A stretch of 64,000 nucleotides of DNA, taken from Rheinheimera sp. UJ63. GTDB taxonomy: Bacteria > Pseudomonadota > Gammaproteobacteria > Enterobacterales > Alteromonadaceae. The notes under the pieces are model-generated. The model was not told where the DNA came from. It saw nothing but the letters and a program-made list of their open reading frames with translations, and ran no database searches. Of the stretch, positions 1-9,816 are shown one piece after another. Where the stretch lies: contig NZ_JAKGTQ010000001.1 in the NCBI RefSeq assembly GCF_021568285.1, positions 558,001 to 622,000 on the forward strand, read 5' to 3'. How positions within the stretch are numbered: the stretch's first letter is position 1; each line of letters opens with the position of its first letter. Position numbers and translations under genes: made by a program.

Positions 1-1449
1 GAGCATGCTACCAAGGGTGTAGCGACCCCGTTGTGCCAACGCTTCTAAAAAAATGGCCGGTTTAATTAAACTGCCAATAGGCCGCCGCGCTTCCAGTGCA
101 CGGTTAAAACCCGCATACCCCGCAGTTTTACCGCCTACCAAGGCTTGTACAGCGCCCCGTTGATAATCCACCACCAGCATCGCCGCTTCTAGCTCTTTAT
201 CCATAGCCGGAACCAGCTGAGTCACCGTGCGCTCGGCTTGGGTTTGCGCCATCGGATCCAAATAAGTAAACACTTTAATGCCACTGTGCATCAGATTGCT
301 GGCCAGCGCTAATTGCCGTAATTCACGTTTCACGGCATCCATATAAGCCGGGAAGTTGGCATTTAAGTATTGCCCTCTTGCCACCACTTCTACCGGCCGA
401 GTTAACGCCTGCTCGTAAGCACGTTGATCTAATAAATGTTGCTCAAACATCAGCCGCAGCACTAAGTCTCGCCGCTGCTTGGCACGCTCTGGAAACCGGC
501 GTGGATCGTAATAACCTGGGCCTTTCACAATGCCGATTAACAAGGCGTACTGATCGGCATTCAGTTCCGTGAGCGGTTTACCAAAATAAAAACGGCTGCC
601 TAAACCAAAACCGTGCACCGCCGTGGCATGATTTTGCCCAAGGTAAATCTCATTCAGGTAAGCCTCAAGGATCTGATCCTTACTAAAACGATAATCGAGT
701 ACCAAGGCAATCATCGCTTCGTTAATCTTGCGCAGCAGCGTGCGATCCTGCGTTAAATACATATTCTTGGCTAACTGCTGGGTCAGCGTCGAGCCGCCCT
801 GCACGGTGCGCCCCGCCGTAATATTTACCCACAAGGCACGTAATACCGATAACGGCGATACGCCACGATGTTGATAAAAATCGCGATCTTCTACCAGCAA
901 TAGCGTTTCTTTCAGCAAGCTTGGCACCCACTCTAAGCGCACTAATTCACGATCTTCTTGGTGGGGTGACACCAAATGCTCGATTAATTGCGGCTCAAGG
1001 CGTGCCATGCTTAATGATGACTTTTGTTGCAGCAATGCACTGATGCCACTGCGATTAAACTCGACACTAAAACGTGAAGCGGCTTGAGTGCCATCGACAA
1101 AGGTAAAACTACGGCGAAAAATCTCTACGGTGTTGCCACTGGTGCGAAATTGTCCTGGCCCAGACACTGCATTTACGCGTTGGTATTGCAGCTGTTCCAG
1201 CTCTTGCACCAACTGTTTCTGTGTCAGGTATTTGCCAGGAAACAGCTCTAAGCTGCGGCCATAAATTTGTGCTGGCACTTGCCATTTTTGCCCTGAAAAG
1301 GTGCTGGTGATCTTACTGTCGAGATATATAAAATACAAAAACAGCCCTAGAAATCCTGCCAAAGCGAGCTTTAAAGAGGTTGTCCAAATCAATCGCCACC
1401 AGCGGGCTGGCCGAGCGGAGGTGGGCACTTTTTTACGAGTTCGAGTCAT
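1..1449 (-). CDS. mrcB: Penicillin-binding protein 1B, bifunctional transglycosylase/transpeptidase (3' end cut by window edge)
   Basis: This class A PBP polymerises lipid II into glycan strands and cross-links them in the periplasm. The first 483 codons are present. A short basic cytoplasmic tail (TRTRKK) precedes one membrane anchor at about residues 19-41. A UB2H-like region follows. The GT51 domain has the catalytic EDRDFYQHRG motif (Glu187) and GGSTLTQQLAKN. Near the window edge, PIGSLIKP holds the transpeptidase SxxK motif (Ser460, Lys463), so the call covers both activities. The later KTG motif lies outside. The ATG at 1449 overlaps the end of hrpB by 17 bases, so translation is probably coupled. 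The hrpB-mrcB order matches E. coli. The C-terminal half cannot be judged. Confidence 0.95.
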   Translation of the reverse strand, partial: MTRTRKKVPTSARPARWWRLIWTTSLKLALAGFLGLFLYFIYLDSKITSTFSGQKWQVPAQIYGRSLELFPGKYLTQKQLVQELEQLQYQRVNAVSGPGQFRTSGNTVEIFRRSFTFVDGTQAASRFSVEFNRSGISALLQQKSSLSMARLEPQLIEHLVSPHQEDRELVRLEWVPSLLKETLLLVEDRDFYQHRGVSPLSVLRALWVNITAGRTVQGGSTLTQQLAKNMYLTQDRTLLRKINEAMIALVLDYRFSKDQILEAYLNEIYLGQNHATAVHGFGLGSRFYFGKPLTELNADQYALLIGIVKGPGYYDPRRFPERAKQRRDLVLRLMFEQHLLDQRAYEQALTRPVEVVARGQYLNANFPAYMDAVKRELRQLALASNLMHSGIKVFTYLDPMAQTQAERTVTQLVPAMDKELEAAMLVVDYQRGAVQALVGGKTAGYAGFNRALEARRPIGSLIKPAIFLEALAQRGRYTLGSML

Positions 1450-3892
1450 AGCGCATCGCTTTTTTGGTTTTAGTCGTCGGTAAGGCTTTCGCAGGATCGT
1501 CCGGCCAAAAATGTTTCGGATAACGGCCTTTCATTTCTTTTTTTACTTCATGCCAGCCTTGCTGCCAAAAACTGGCCAAGTCACGGGTAATTTGTAGTGG
1601 TTGTCGGCCAGGCGATAGCAAGGTCACACTTAACGCCAATTTACCATCTAGCACTTGCGGCGTGGTCAGTTGACCATACATTTCCTGAACCCTTACTGAA
1701 AAACCCGGCCCGCCAGGTAAGCAATAATCAATCGCCACCCGGCTGTCTGCCGGCGTGGTAAAAAACTCGGGTAAGCATTGATTCAGTTGTTGCTGCTGGC
1801 TGTAACTGAGTTGCTGCCAGAGAAGATCATACAGGGGTAATTGCGCTAGCTGATTAACTTTATTGATATTCGCTAAATAAGGTCCTAACCAGCTCGCCAT
1901 ATTCGTGGTCAGCCCTGACAGACTGAGATCAGGCAAGCCAGCATACTGGTGTTGCGTTAACAAGGCGACACGCTGCTGTAACTGCTGACAGCGCGCATTA
2001 AAGGGTAATATCGCTATGCCTTTTTTCGCTAAGTAAGCTAACCAAGCTTGTTGCTTTTCAGCGGCAGTAAGCTGCAAGGGTTGCGGCCGCCGCTGAAGCA
2101 CAATTTCACCAAACAGACGTTGCGACTCACTATAAAAACCCGCTTGCTTTTCATCCCAGCCGGTATGAGGCTGCCATGCCAGCGCGGGCCAATCGTCTAG
2201 AATATCGGGCAGCGCTATGGCGACCGCTTGTTGTATCCGGTTGCTTTGCGCTGTTTGCGTAATACTAACGGCCACCACTAAATCTTGCTGCTGTAACGGA
2301 TGGTTGGCGGGGAAACTGGCGCCCACGCCATTGGCTAACAAATAACCCTGGCCACGGCGCTGTGCTAACCGATCTGGAAATGCTCGTAACAATAAGACGG
2401 GTAACAAGCCAAGTGGCAAGCTGGTATATTTTTTAGCGGCCAATCGCTTAGCAAATACTTCAGCTTGTTGATAACGCCGCTGCTCTTGCGCTGGGCGTTC
2501 TGCTAAGCGCTGCACTTGGCGGTAAAGATCCTCGTGCAAATCGCGGCTATCTTCTAGCAACGCCGCCAGCAAAGCGGCTAGCCACAGCGCACCGGGTTGA
2601 GTGGTTTCTAACGTTTTGGCATGCTGCAGCATACTGGCTAAGCGAATATCGGTGCCAAATTGATAAAGTGTTTGACCATAAGCCGTAATTTGCCCACGTT
2701 GATCTAGCACTTCAAGTTGTTGCAACAGGGCTGTTGCCGCCGCTAAGTTTGCTGATTGTGGCGAGGTTAACCAGTTTAGGTCTGCCGGTTGGCAACCCCA
2801 AACGGCAATCTCTAAGCGTAAGCTGGTTAACTCGCTGATCTCAATTTCTGCAGGTTCAAAAGCCGTTCGCCGCTGCCATTGTTCTGCACTGTCTAAGCGA
2901 TAACACCAACCTTCACCAAGTCGCCCAGCTCGACCGGCTCGTTGTGTTGCCGCTGCTTGGCTAATGGCAACCGTATCTAAGCGCGTTAGACCACTGCGGG
3001 CATGATAACTAGCACGTCTTGCGACACCACTGTCGATCACCACATGAATGCCTTCAATGGTTAAACTGGTTTCCGCTAAATTCGTGGCCAGCACAATTTT
3101 ATAATGCCCTGCCGCCGGAGCGGCAATCGCGGCTTGTTGTGCCGCCAAACTCATACTGCCCAACAGAGGCAATACGCGCAAATTTGCCGCTAAGTCTTGC
3201 TGAGCTAACCACTGCGCCGCCTGATTAATTTCTGCTTGGCCGGGTAAAAAGACCAAAACACTACTTTGATGACGCCAAAAGCCCTGCAGAGCTAAGCGGG
3301 CACTTTGCAGCGCGATGGGTTCTTTATTCAGCGGTTGATAAACGATATTTACCGGATAACTGCGCCCTTCGCTTTGCAATACCGGTGCCTGTAAATAGCG
3401 GGCCAGCATACTGGTGTCCAAGGTCGCCGACATCACTAAGATACGCAGCTGTTCGTTCAGTTGTTGTACTTCCAGCGCCAGTGCTAAACCAAAGTCAGCA
3501 TGCAAAGAGCGTTCGTGAAACTCATCAAAAATCAGGATATCCACACTACTCAGCTCAGGATCTTGCTGAATTTTCCGCGTTAAAATACCTTCGGTGACAA
3601 TAAGCAGCCGAGTTTCAGCGCAATATTGGCTGTCTTGGCGAATTTGATACCCCACCGTCTGTCCAACGGGCTCATTCAGTTGGGCGGCGAGATAACTGGC
3701 GATGGTGCGTGCGGCTAAGCGCCGTGGCTCAAGCAATAACAGCCGCTTACCTGCAAAAGCGGGGTGCTTGAGCAAATACAACGGTAAAAAAGTCGATTTG
3801 CCGGCACCCGGTGGCGCCGACAGAATAACCTTAGGCTCATGCTGCAGTAGCTGACAGAGCCTGGGCATAATCTCGTTTACAGGTAACACCAA
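1433..3892 (-). CDS. hrpB: ATP-dependent RNA helicase HrpB
   Basis: DEAH-type helicase of 819 residues, about the usual HrpB length (E. coli 809). Visible motifs are Walker A (APPGAGKST, residues 26-34), the Walker B variant DEFH (123-126), SATL, and motif VI QRAGRAGR. A long C-terminal HrpB-specific region follows. The cellular substrate of HrpB is not well defined in any species. The gene overlaps the start of mrcB downstream. The start used has no competing in-frame ATG that would remove Walker A, so it is well supported. Confidence 0.95.
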   Translation of the reverse strand: MVLPVNEIMPRLCQLLQHEPKVILSAPPGAGKSTFLPLYLLKHPAFAGKRLLLLEPRRLAARTIASYLAAQLNEPVGQTVGYQIRQDSQYCAETRLLIVTEGILTRKIQQDPELSSVDILIFDEFHERSLHADFGLALALEVQQLNEQLRILVMSATLDTSMLARYLQAPVLQSEGRSYPVNIVYQPLNKEPIALQSARLALQGFWRHQSSVLVFLPGQAEINQAAQWLAQQDLAANLRVLPLLGSMSLAAQQAAIAAPAAGHYKIVLATNLAETSLTIEGIHVVIDSGVARRASYHARSGLTRLDTVAISQAAATQRAGRAGRLGEGWCYRLDSAEQWQRRTAFEPAEIEISELTSLRLEIAVWGCQPADLNWLTSPQSANLAAATALLQQLEVLDQRGQITAYGQTLYQFGTDIRLASMLQHAKTLETTQPGALWLAALLAALLEDSRDLHEDLYRQVQRLAERPAQEQRRYQQAEVFAKRLAAKKYTSLPLGLLPVLLLRAFPDRLAQRRGQGYLLANGVGASFPANHPLQQQDLVVAVSITQTAQSNRIQQAVAIALPDILDDWPALAWQPHTGWDEKQAGFYSESQRLFGEIVLQRRPQPLQLTAAEKQQAWLAYLAKKGIAILPFNARCQQLQQRVALLTQHQYAGLPDLSLSGLTTNMASWLGPYLANINKVNQLAQLPLYDLLWQQLSYSQQQQLNQCLPEFFTTPADSRVAIDYCLPGGPGFSVRVQEMYGQLTTPQVLDGKLALSVTLLSPGRQPLQITRDLASFWQQGWHEVKKEMKGRYPKHFWPDDPAKALPTTKTKKAMRYDSNS

Positions 3893-3941
3893 CCGCTACT
3901 CAGCAAGGGCCGCAGAAATGCGGCCAGGGTGACAAGGTAAA

Positions 3942-5249
3942 TTACGCCGATAATTCATGTAATAACATCGCCGCGATTGTGCGGATCCCTTGACCCGTTG
4001 CGCCCACGGCTAAAAAGCCATTAGCGCTATCACGATAGGCTGCCGCTAAATCAAAGTGCAACCAACCTTGGCCATTATTTGGCACAAAGCGACTTAAGAA
4101 ACCGGCTGCATTACTGGCCCCCCCCGCGCCACCGCCTTTTACTGGCCGGCTGTTAGCGGTATCGGCAAAGGCCGACGGACACTGTTGCTGATGCCAAGGC
4201 TCTAAAGGCAGTTGCCACAGTAACTCTTGTTGCTGCTCGGCATAACTTAACGCGCGTTGTGCTAAGGGTTTATCTAATGCAAACAGGGCATTGTATTCTG
4301 AGCCAACCGCCGTTACGGCTGCACCGGTTAACGTCGCCGCATCAATAATTAGCGGCGCACCACTTTCCGCTGCCATTTGTAAGCCATCGGCCAATACTAA
4401 ACGCCCTTCAGCATCGGTATTAACAATTTCGACTGTGGTGCCATTTTTATAAGTAATAATATCGCCCAATTTGTAAGCATGACCACTGATCAAGTTTTCA
4501 GCACAGCACAAAATCAGTTTAACCCGCTGGGTTAAGCCCTGCAAAATAGCCAAGGCTAACGCCGCTGTCACCGTAGCGGCACCGCCCATATCACATTTCA
4601 TATGCAACATGCCTTCGGTCGCTTTGATCGAATAACCACCACTATCAAAGGTAATACCTTTACCGACCAAGGCAGCCGCCACCGGGGTATCCGCTTTACC
4701 GCTGGGGTTAAAATCCAGTTCTAACATCGCGGGCGCTCGCACGCTACCGCGACCTACTTGATAAATACCATGCCAGCCTTCGCTGACTAATTGCTCGCCA
4801 CTGATCACGCGATAGCTCACTTTGGCAGTGCCAGCCACCTCTTCAATAAAGGCTGCGGCTTGTGCGGCTAACTTCTCTGGTGATAATTGCTCAGGGGTTT
4901 GATTAATTAACGCTTTAGCAAACTGGAAACAACGCGCTTGTTGCTCTAACCGTGTGACTGTGGCGCTATCACCGGTAAAGTGCACGCCACCTTGGCGCTT
5001 GGCATTCACAAAACCTTGATAAAATGCCCACTGTAATTCCAGCGGCCACTCACCGCTTAATTGCAACGCCGTTACGCCTAAGCCATCAAGCATCCGAGCG
5101 GCTTTTTGCACGATACGGCGTTCTTGACCTGCGCTAAGATGAATTTGATAACCTTGCTCACTGGGGCTAATCAACGCATTAGCGCCAAACTGGGCCGCGG
5201 CGGGTTGCTGTTGCAAACTGATGTGAAGTACTGAACTGTTTGAATTCAT
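3942..5249 (-). CDS. pepB: Leucyl aminopeptidase family protein, peptidase B-like (M17)
   Basis: Two-metal cytosolic aminopeptidase that removes N-terminal residues from peptides. The C-terminal half has the M17 signature NTDAEGRL and the metal/catalytic segment VGKGITFDSGGYSIK; the final third has the GGGAGGASNAAGFL stretch typical of the family. The length from the chosen start is 435 residues, close to E. coli PepB (427). An in-frame ATG 36 codons upstream (5357) exists, but the ATG at 5249 has a GGAG ribosome site eight bases before it and fits family N-termini better. It is divergent from dksA. PepA versus PepB is decided only by length and overall look. Confidence 0.88.
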   Translation of the reverse strand: MNSNSSVLHISLQQQPAAAQFGANALISPSEQGYQIHLSAGQERRIVQKAARMLDGLGVTALQLSGEWPLELQWAFYQGFVNAKRQGGVHFTGDSATVTRLEQQARCFQFAKALINQTPEQLSPEKLAAQAAAFIEEVAGTAKVSYRVISGEQLVSEGWHGIYQVGRGSVRAPAMLELDFNPSGKADTPVAAALVGKGITFDSGGYSIKATEGMLHMKCDMGGAATVTAALALAILQGLTQRVKLILCCAENLISGHAYKLGDIITYKNGTTVEIVNTDAEGRLVLADGLQMAAESGAPLIIDAATLTGAAVTAVGSEYNALFALDKPLAQRALSYAEQQQELLWQLPLEPWHQQQCPSAFADTANSRPVKGGGAGGASNAAGFLSRFVPNNGQGWLHFDLAAAYRDSANGFLAVGATGQGIRTIAAMLLHELSA

Positions 5250-5539
5250 TCTTAGCTCCGAAAATAAAAGGGCAAAGTAAGCCATCTGTTGGCTGATGGC
5301 GTATTGTAGCACACTGCAGTACTTTGCTAACGGCAGTGCGCTTAACAAAAAACGCAAAATAAGTGTTTATTATTACTCACTTGAGCGAAAGTCAATGCAG
5401 ACTTATCGAAAATAAGTGACGGCAAGGCGGTCTGTCTGTATACTTCCGCGGTTTTTTATTAGTGATTGCGGTAGCGGTGATATTCTGCTATCTATAGCCG
5501 CCAGCTTTTTGGCTTGGTGGGATTGTACAGGAGAGAATC

Positions 5540-5989
5540 ATGCCAGTAGGCAATAACAATAAATCCCTTGGGCTATTAGCGCTAGCGGGCGTAGTACCCT
5601 ATGAAGCAGCGGTCGGGGAAGAGTACATGAACCCGAAGCAGTTGGAGCATTTCCGGAAAATTCTGGATGCATGGCGCCAACAACTTCGTGAAGAAGTGGA
5701 TCGCACTAAAACACATATGGCTGATGAAGCAGCTAATTTTCCTGATCCAGTGGATCGTGCAGCTCAAGAAGAAGAGTTCAGTTTAGAATTACGCGCACGG
5801 GATCGTGAACGTAAGTTGCTGAAGAAAATTGAAAAAACGTTACAAAAGATCGAAAATGACGACTTTGGTTTCTGTGATACCTGCGGTATCGAAATCGGTA
5901 TCAAACGGTTAGAAGCACGTCCTACTGCTGATCAATGTATTGATTGTAAGACGCTTGCTGAAATCAAAGAGAAGCAACTCGGCGGTTAA
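5540..5989 (+). CDS. dksA: RNA polymerase-binding transcription factor DksA
   Basis: DksA binds the RNA polymerase secondary channel and, with ppGpp, adjusts rRNA, amino-acid and virulence promoters. The 149-residue protein has the coiled-coil with the tip motif DPVDRA (69-74), whose aspartates contact the polymerase active-site region. It also has a complete four-cysteine zinc finger (Cys112, 115, 133, 136), so this is the zinc-containing form rather than a cysteine-poor paralogue. A good ribosome site (AGGAGA) precedes the ATG. gluQ follows almost directly, as in enterobacteria. Confidence 0.97.
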   Translation: MPVGNNNKSLGLLALAGVVPYEAAVGEEYMNPKQLEHFRKILDAWRQQLREEVDRTKTHMADEAANFPDPVDRAAQEEEFSLELRARDRERKLLKKIEKTLQKIENDDFGFCDTCGIEIGIKRLEARPTADQCIDCKTLAEIKEKQLGG

Positions 5990-6005
5990 CGCTGCGGCAA
6001 CCTCA

Positions 6006-6911
6006 GTGTCAGCGCATCTTGCAAGGCAAACGGCCGGTTATCGCGGCCGTTTTGCTCCCTCCCCCTCGGGGCCATTACATTTTGGCTCACTCGTGGCGGC
6101 TGTTGGTAGTTATCTTCAAGCAAAAAGTCAGCACGGCCAATGGCTGTTACGTATCGAAGATATTGATACGCCTCGCATGCAAGCCAATGCCGATAGCGAC
6201 ATTATGCACACCCTAGAAAGCTTTGGTTTATGCTGGGATGGCCCGGTTATTTATCAAAGCCAACGGTTGGATCGCTATCAAGACGTATTTAATCAACTCC
6301 AGCAACAAGGCTTGCTGTACGGTTGCCAATGTTCACGCAAAGCAATCCAAGCCGCCGGCGGCCTCTATAACGGGCGCTGTGCCGCTAAACAATTGACGAC
6401 ACCGCCGTTAGCCTGGCGTCTGCGTGCGGCAGATGTGCATTGTCATTTCCATGATCAGGTGTTTGGTAACCAGCGTATCGATGCCGCTTTAGCTGCAGAA
6501 GATTATATCGTTAAGCGCCGCGATGGGTTATTTAGTTATCAACTGGTGGTGGTGATTGATGATCAGGATCAACAGATCAGCGAAGTGATCCGAGGGGCCG
6601 ATTTACTCAGTATGACTCCCAGGCAACAACATTTGTTTCAATTGCTGGGGCAAACCGCGCCACTGTACGGCCATTTACCCTTAGCCGTTACCGCGCCGGG
6701 GCAAAAACTGAGTAAACAAAACCATGCAAGCGCCCTCGCTCATTGGCCAAATCATCACAGTTTAACGGCGGCATTACGTTTGCTAGGCCATGCCCCGCCT
6801 GATGAACTACGGCAAGCGCCAGTAACGGAAATACTTGCTTGGGCCACCCAGCACTGGCAGCTGGCGAAGGTACCAAAACAACTCGAAATTCGCTGTGCAG
6901 ATTTTGCGTAA
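6006..6911 (+). CDS. gluQ: Glutamyl-Q tRNA(Asp) synthetase
   Basis: GluQ is a truncated glutamyl-tRNA synthetase that attaches glutamate to queuosine at the wobble position of tRNA-Asp. It has the class I HIGH-like segment (FAPSPSGPLHFGSL) near the N-terminus and the KMSKS-like KLSKQNH segment. A cysteine set (CQCS...C) matches the zinc site of the family. It lacks an anticodon-binding domain, as expected at about 300 residues. The start is uncertain. The only ATG in frame (5940) lies inside dksA and would add 22 unrelated residues. The GTG at 6006, 17 bases after the dksA stop, gives 301 residues and is preferred, though neither has a clear ribosome site. Confidence 0.93.
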   Translation: MSAHLARQTAGYRGRFAPSPSGPLHFGSLVAAVGSYLQAKSQHGQWLLRIEDIDTPRMQANADSDIMHTLESFGLCWDGPVIYQSQRLDRYQDVFNQLQQQGLLYGCQCSRKAIQAAGGLYNGRCAAKQLTTPPLAWRLRAADVHCHFHDQVFGNQRIDAALAAEDYIVKRRDGLFSYQLVVVIDDQDQQISEVIRGADLLSMTPRQQHLFQLLGQTAPLYGHLPLAVTAPGQKLSKQNHASALAHWPNHHSLTAALRLLGHAPPDELRQAPVTEILAWATQHWQLAKVPKQLEIRCADFA

Positions 6912-7034
6912 TTTGCGCGACATTGACTCAGCGTAATTAAAATACAGAGAGTGCCGCCTTGCATTCTCATTTTCCGCAGATTCAGGTATGATACGCCGGT
7001 TTTTTCGGCTCAAAACAGCCCGTTCGTTTCCATT

Positions 7035-7050
7035 GAGGAGAAACACCATT
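7035..7050 (+). promoter_or_regulatory. Ribosome binding site and AUU initiation codon of pcnB
   Basis: A strong GAGGAG (7035-7040) lies seven bases before an ATT at 7048-7050. No ATG, GTG or TTG lies at that distance in the pcnB frame. The residues after the ATT align with the start of E. coli PcnB, which is known to begin at AUU. The nearest in-frame ATG (6988) has no comparable ribosome site. Confidence 0.8.
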
Positions 7051-8475
7051 ATTTCGCGCGTGATTGACTTTTGCCGTCGTACCCTTGGCGCAAAAAATAC
7101 CGAAACCGTAACGACCGAGCCAGTGGCTGCCGTTGCAAAAACTGCCGTGTCTAGCTTACCGCCGATGCGGGTTATTGGCCGTGATCAACACTCGATTTCT
7201 CGCAAAGACATCAGCCCGAATGCGCTGAAGGTGCTTTATCGTCTGAAAGACGCTGGCTTTGAGGCATATTTGGTGGGCGGCTGTATCCGCGATTTACTGA
7301 TTGGTTTAAAACCCAAAGATTTTGATGTGGTGACCAATGCTCGCCCAGAAGAAATTAAACAGGTCTTTCGTAACTGCCGCTTAATTGGCCGCCGCTTTCG
7401 CTTAGCGCATGTGGTTTTTGGCCGTGAAGTCATCGAAGTGGCAACGTTTCGTGGCCACCATAGCGGTGCCGAAGACGATGAAAATGTTAACAAAATCGCT
7501 AGCTTAAGCGATCATGGTCAGATCCTGCGGGATAATGTCTATGGCACCATCGAAGAAGATGCTGAACGTCGTGACTTCACCGTTAACGCGCTGTATTACT
7601 CGATCAAAGATTTTACCATTTACGATTTTGCCGAGGGCATGCAAAGCATCGCCAATCGCAATATCGAGTTAATTGGCGATCCTGACGTGCGTTACCGTGA
7701 AGATCCGGTGCGGATTTTGCGCGCCATCCGTTTTGCCACCAAACTGAATATGCAATTGGCGGCGAAAACGGCTGCGCCGATCCCGCAATTAGCGGTATTG
7801 CTGAAAAACATTCCGGCACCACGCTTATTTGATGAGCTGGTAAAAATGTGGTTAGCCGGAAAAGGTTTCGATAACTTCATGCTGATGCGTGAGTTAAAAG
7901 TGCTGAAGCAATTGTTACCGCAGTTAGAAAAACTGCTGAAACAAGAGCCTGAAGGTAAAGCCTTTCAACTGATCACCCGCGCGTTACAAGATACTGATCA
8001 ACGTGTAGCGCAAGATAAACCGGTGACTCCCGCCTTTATTTTTGCGGCATTACTCTGGTATCCGGTTGAAGTACGCGCTCAAACCTTACTGATTGAAAGC
8101 GGTTTAAACGAGAACGACGCTTTTAGTATCGCCATGACCGAAATTTTGGATGATGTGCAGCGCAATATTGCCATTCCTAAACGCTTTAGCCTAGCCATGC
8201 GTGACATCTGGATGTTACAAGGTCGCCTGACTAAGCGCGCGGGTCGGCGTGCCTATAAGCTTATGGAACAAACCAAGTTTCGCGGTGCTTATGATTTTCT
8301 GGTGCTGCGAGCAGCGGCCGAAGGCGGCGATTTGCCTGAATTAGCGCAGTGGTGGGAACAATTTCAGTTTACCGACGAAGCGAATCGATTAGAGTTAATT
8401 CAGCAATTGGGGCGCGCCGGACAAGAAAGACCGAAGCGTCGGCGTAATTACAAACGTAAACCGAGCCATGATTAA
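7048..8475 (+). CDS. pcnB: Poly(A) polymerase I, probable AUU start
   Basis: PcnB adds poly(A) tails to RNA 3' ends and so marks them for decay. The nucleotidyltransferase signature is clear: GGCIRDLLIGLKPKDFDVV, with the two catalytic aspartates in the DFD. RRDFTVNALYYS and the RYREDPVRILRAIRF segment follow, then a basic, Arg/Lys-rich tail (RPKRRRNYKRKP). From the ATT at 7048 the protein has 475 residues and its start (SRVIDFCRRTL) matches E. coli PcnB (TRVANFCRKVL). Starting at the upstream ATG (6988) would add 20 residues with no counterpart. The stop overlaps the folK start by eight bases. Confidence 0.95.
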   Translation: MISRVIDFCRRTLGAKNTETVTTEPVAAVAKTAVSSLPPMRVIGRDQHSISRKDISPNALKVLYRLKDAGFEAYLVGGCIRDLLIGLKPKDFDVVTNARPEEIKQVFRNCRLIGRRFRLAHVVFGREVIEVATFRGHHSGAEDDENVNKIASLSDHGQILRDNVYGTIEEDAERRDFTVNALYYSIKDFTIYDFAEGMQSIANRNIELIGDPDVRYREDPVRILRAIRFATKLNMQLAAKTAAPIPQLAVLLKNIPAPRLFDELVKMWLAGKGFDNFMLMRELKVLKQLLPQLEKLLKQEPEGKAFQLITRALQDTDQRVAQDKPVTPAFIFAALLWYPVEVRAQTLLIESGLNENDAFSIAMTEILDDVQRNIAIPKRFSLAMRDIWMLQGRLTKRAGRRAYKLMEQTKFRGAYDFLVLRAAAEGGDLPELAQWWEQFQFTDEANRLELIQQLGRAGQERPKRRRNYKRKPSHD

Positions 8476-9007
8476 GCAGACAGAATTATGCTATATCGGC
8501 TTGGGAGCGAATCTCACAGAGCCCGTCGCCCAGTTACAGCGAGCCGTTGCGGCATTAGCGCAACTGCCTGCTTGCCAACTGTTGCACGTATCACGTTTTT
8601 ACAGTTCTAAGCCGATGGGGCCGCAAGACCAGCCTGACTATGTCAATGCGGTGGCGGCCTTAAATACCGAGCTTAGTGCACAGCAATTACTGCAGGCTTT
8701 GCAACAGATTGAACGGGAACAAGGGCGGCAGCGTAAAGCCGAACGCTGGGGGCCGCGCACTCTCGATCTGGACATATTATTATTTGGGCAACAGCAGATT
8801 GCTACACCAAGCCTCACCGTGCCGCATTACGGTATGACGAAACGCGAATTTGTGCTGTACCCATTAGCAGAGATTGCGCCGAACTTAGTATTACCCGACG
8901 GCACCGCTCTATCGCAATGGCTTAGCGCCGTGCCGTTAAATGGCTTGCAACCGCTGCAACTTGCCGCTCAAGGTACTTTGTGCGAAGGTGCACCCTCAGA
9001 CAATTAG
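8468..9007 (+). CDS. folK: 6-hydroxymethyl-7,8-dihydropterin pyrophosphokinase (HPPK)
   Basis: FolK transfers pyrophosphate from ATP to 6-hydroxymethyl-dihydropterin in folate synthesis. The HPPK signature [13 protein letters not shown] is present, with the two metal-binding aspartates in LDLD. The N-terminal GLGANL and the [15 protein letters not shown] substrate segment are also present. It is 179 residues long, slightly longer than E. coli FolK (159), through a C-terminal extension. The ATG overlaps the end of pcnB by eight bases, implying coupled translation, and panB follows. Confidence 0.96.
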   Translation: MIKQTELCYIGLGANLTEPVAQLQRAVAALAQLPACQLLHVSRFYSSKPMGPQDQPDYVNAVAALNTELSAQQLLQALQQIEREQGRQRKAERWGPRTLDLDILLFGQQQIATPSLTVPHYGMTKREFVLYPLAEIAPNLVLPDGTALSQWLSAVPLNGLQPLQLAAQGTLCEGAPSDN

Positions 9008-9021
9008 TCGGATACGATGAT

Positions 9022-9816
9022 ATGGCGAAGATAACCACCGCAGTCTTACAAAAAATGAAACAACAAGCCGATAAAATCAGCATGTTGACCGCTTACGATG
9101 CTAGCTTTGCTAAACTGTTTGCTGAGCAAGGCGTTGATGTTCTACTGATAGGTGACTCTCTCGGTATGGTGTTACAAGGCCATAGCGATACCCTGCCTGT
9201 GACTGTCCAAGATATCGCTTACCATACTCGCGCTGTACGTGCAGGCGCGCCAGAAGCTTTCGTTATCGCTGATATGCCTTTTATGAGTTACGGCAGTACC
9301 GAGCAAGCGTTGCAAAGCGTCGTACCCTTGATGCAAGCGGGTGCCAATATGGTCAAGCTAGAGGGCGGTGACTTTTTATTACCCACCATTACCGCCTTAA
9401 CTGAGCGCGGTGTTCCGGTGTGTGGTCACTTAGGCCTAACACCGCAATCTGTACATATTTTAGGGGGGTATAAAGTACAGGGTAAAACGGCAGAGAAAGC
9501 CGATGCCATGCTGCGCCAAGCTTTAGCCTTAGAAGCTGCAGGGGCACAGTTATTAGTCCTGGAGTGCATTCCAACGCCACTGGCACAGCGGATCACCGCG
9601 GCTCTGACTATTCCGGTGATCGGCATTGGAGCCGGTAATGTTACCGATGGCCAAGTACTGGTGATGCATGATCTCTTAGGTATTAGCAGTGGTTACATCC
9701 CGAAATTTTCTAAAAATTATTTAGCCCAAACGGGCGAGATCCGCAGCGCCATTGCCAGCTATGTCAGTGAAGTCAAATCCGGCGTTTTTCCAAGCCAAGA
9801 GCACAGTTTTAATTAA
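9022..9816 (+). CDS. panB: 3-methyl-2-oxobutanoate hydroxymethyltransferase
   Basis: PanB makes ketopantoate from 2-oxoisovalerate and methylene-tetrahydrofolate, the first step of pantothenate synthesis. Family segments visible include [10 protein letters not shown], the metal site [16 protein letters not shown] and the late IGIGAG. From the ATG at 9022 the protein has 264 residues, the same as E. coli PanB. An upstream in-frame ATG at 8980 lies inside folK and adds 14 unrelated residues. Its stop directly abuts the panC start codon. Confidence 0.97.
   Translation: MAKITTAVLQKMKQQADKISMLTAYDASFAKLFAEQGVDVLLIGDSLGMVLQGHSDTLPVTVQDIAYHTRAVRAGAPEAFVIADMPFMSYGSTEQALQSVVPLMQAGANMVKLEGGDFLLPTITALTERGVPVCGHLGLTPQSVHILGGYKVQGKTAEKADAMLRQALALEAAGAQLLVLECIPTPLAQRITAALTIPVIGIGAGNVTDGQVLVMHDLLGISSGYIPKFSKNYLAQTGEIRSAIASYVSEVKSGVFPSQEHSFN

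Noticed and set aside
5250-5357. Longer PepB N-terminus from the ATG at 5357
   Set aside because: The ATG at 5249 has a GGAG site at good spacing and gives the family length; the extra 36 residues are not conserved in style.
5940-6005. gluQ start at the ATG inside dksA
   Set aside because: It overlaps dksA by 50 bases, has no ribosome site, and adds a low-quality segment before the conserved start. Not fully excluded.
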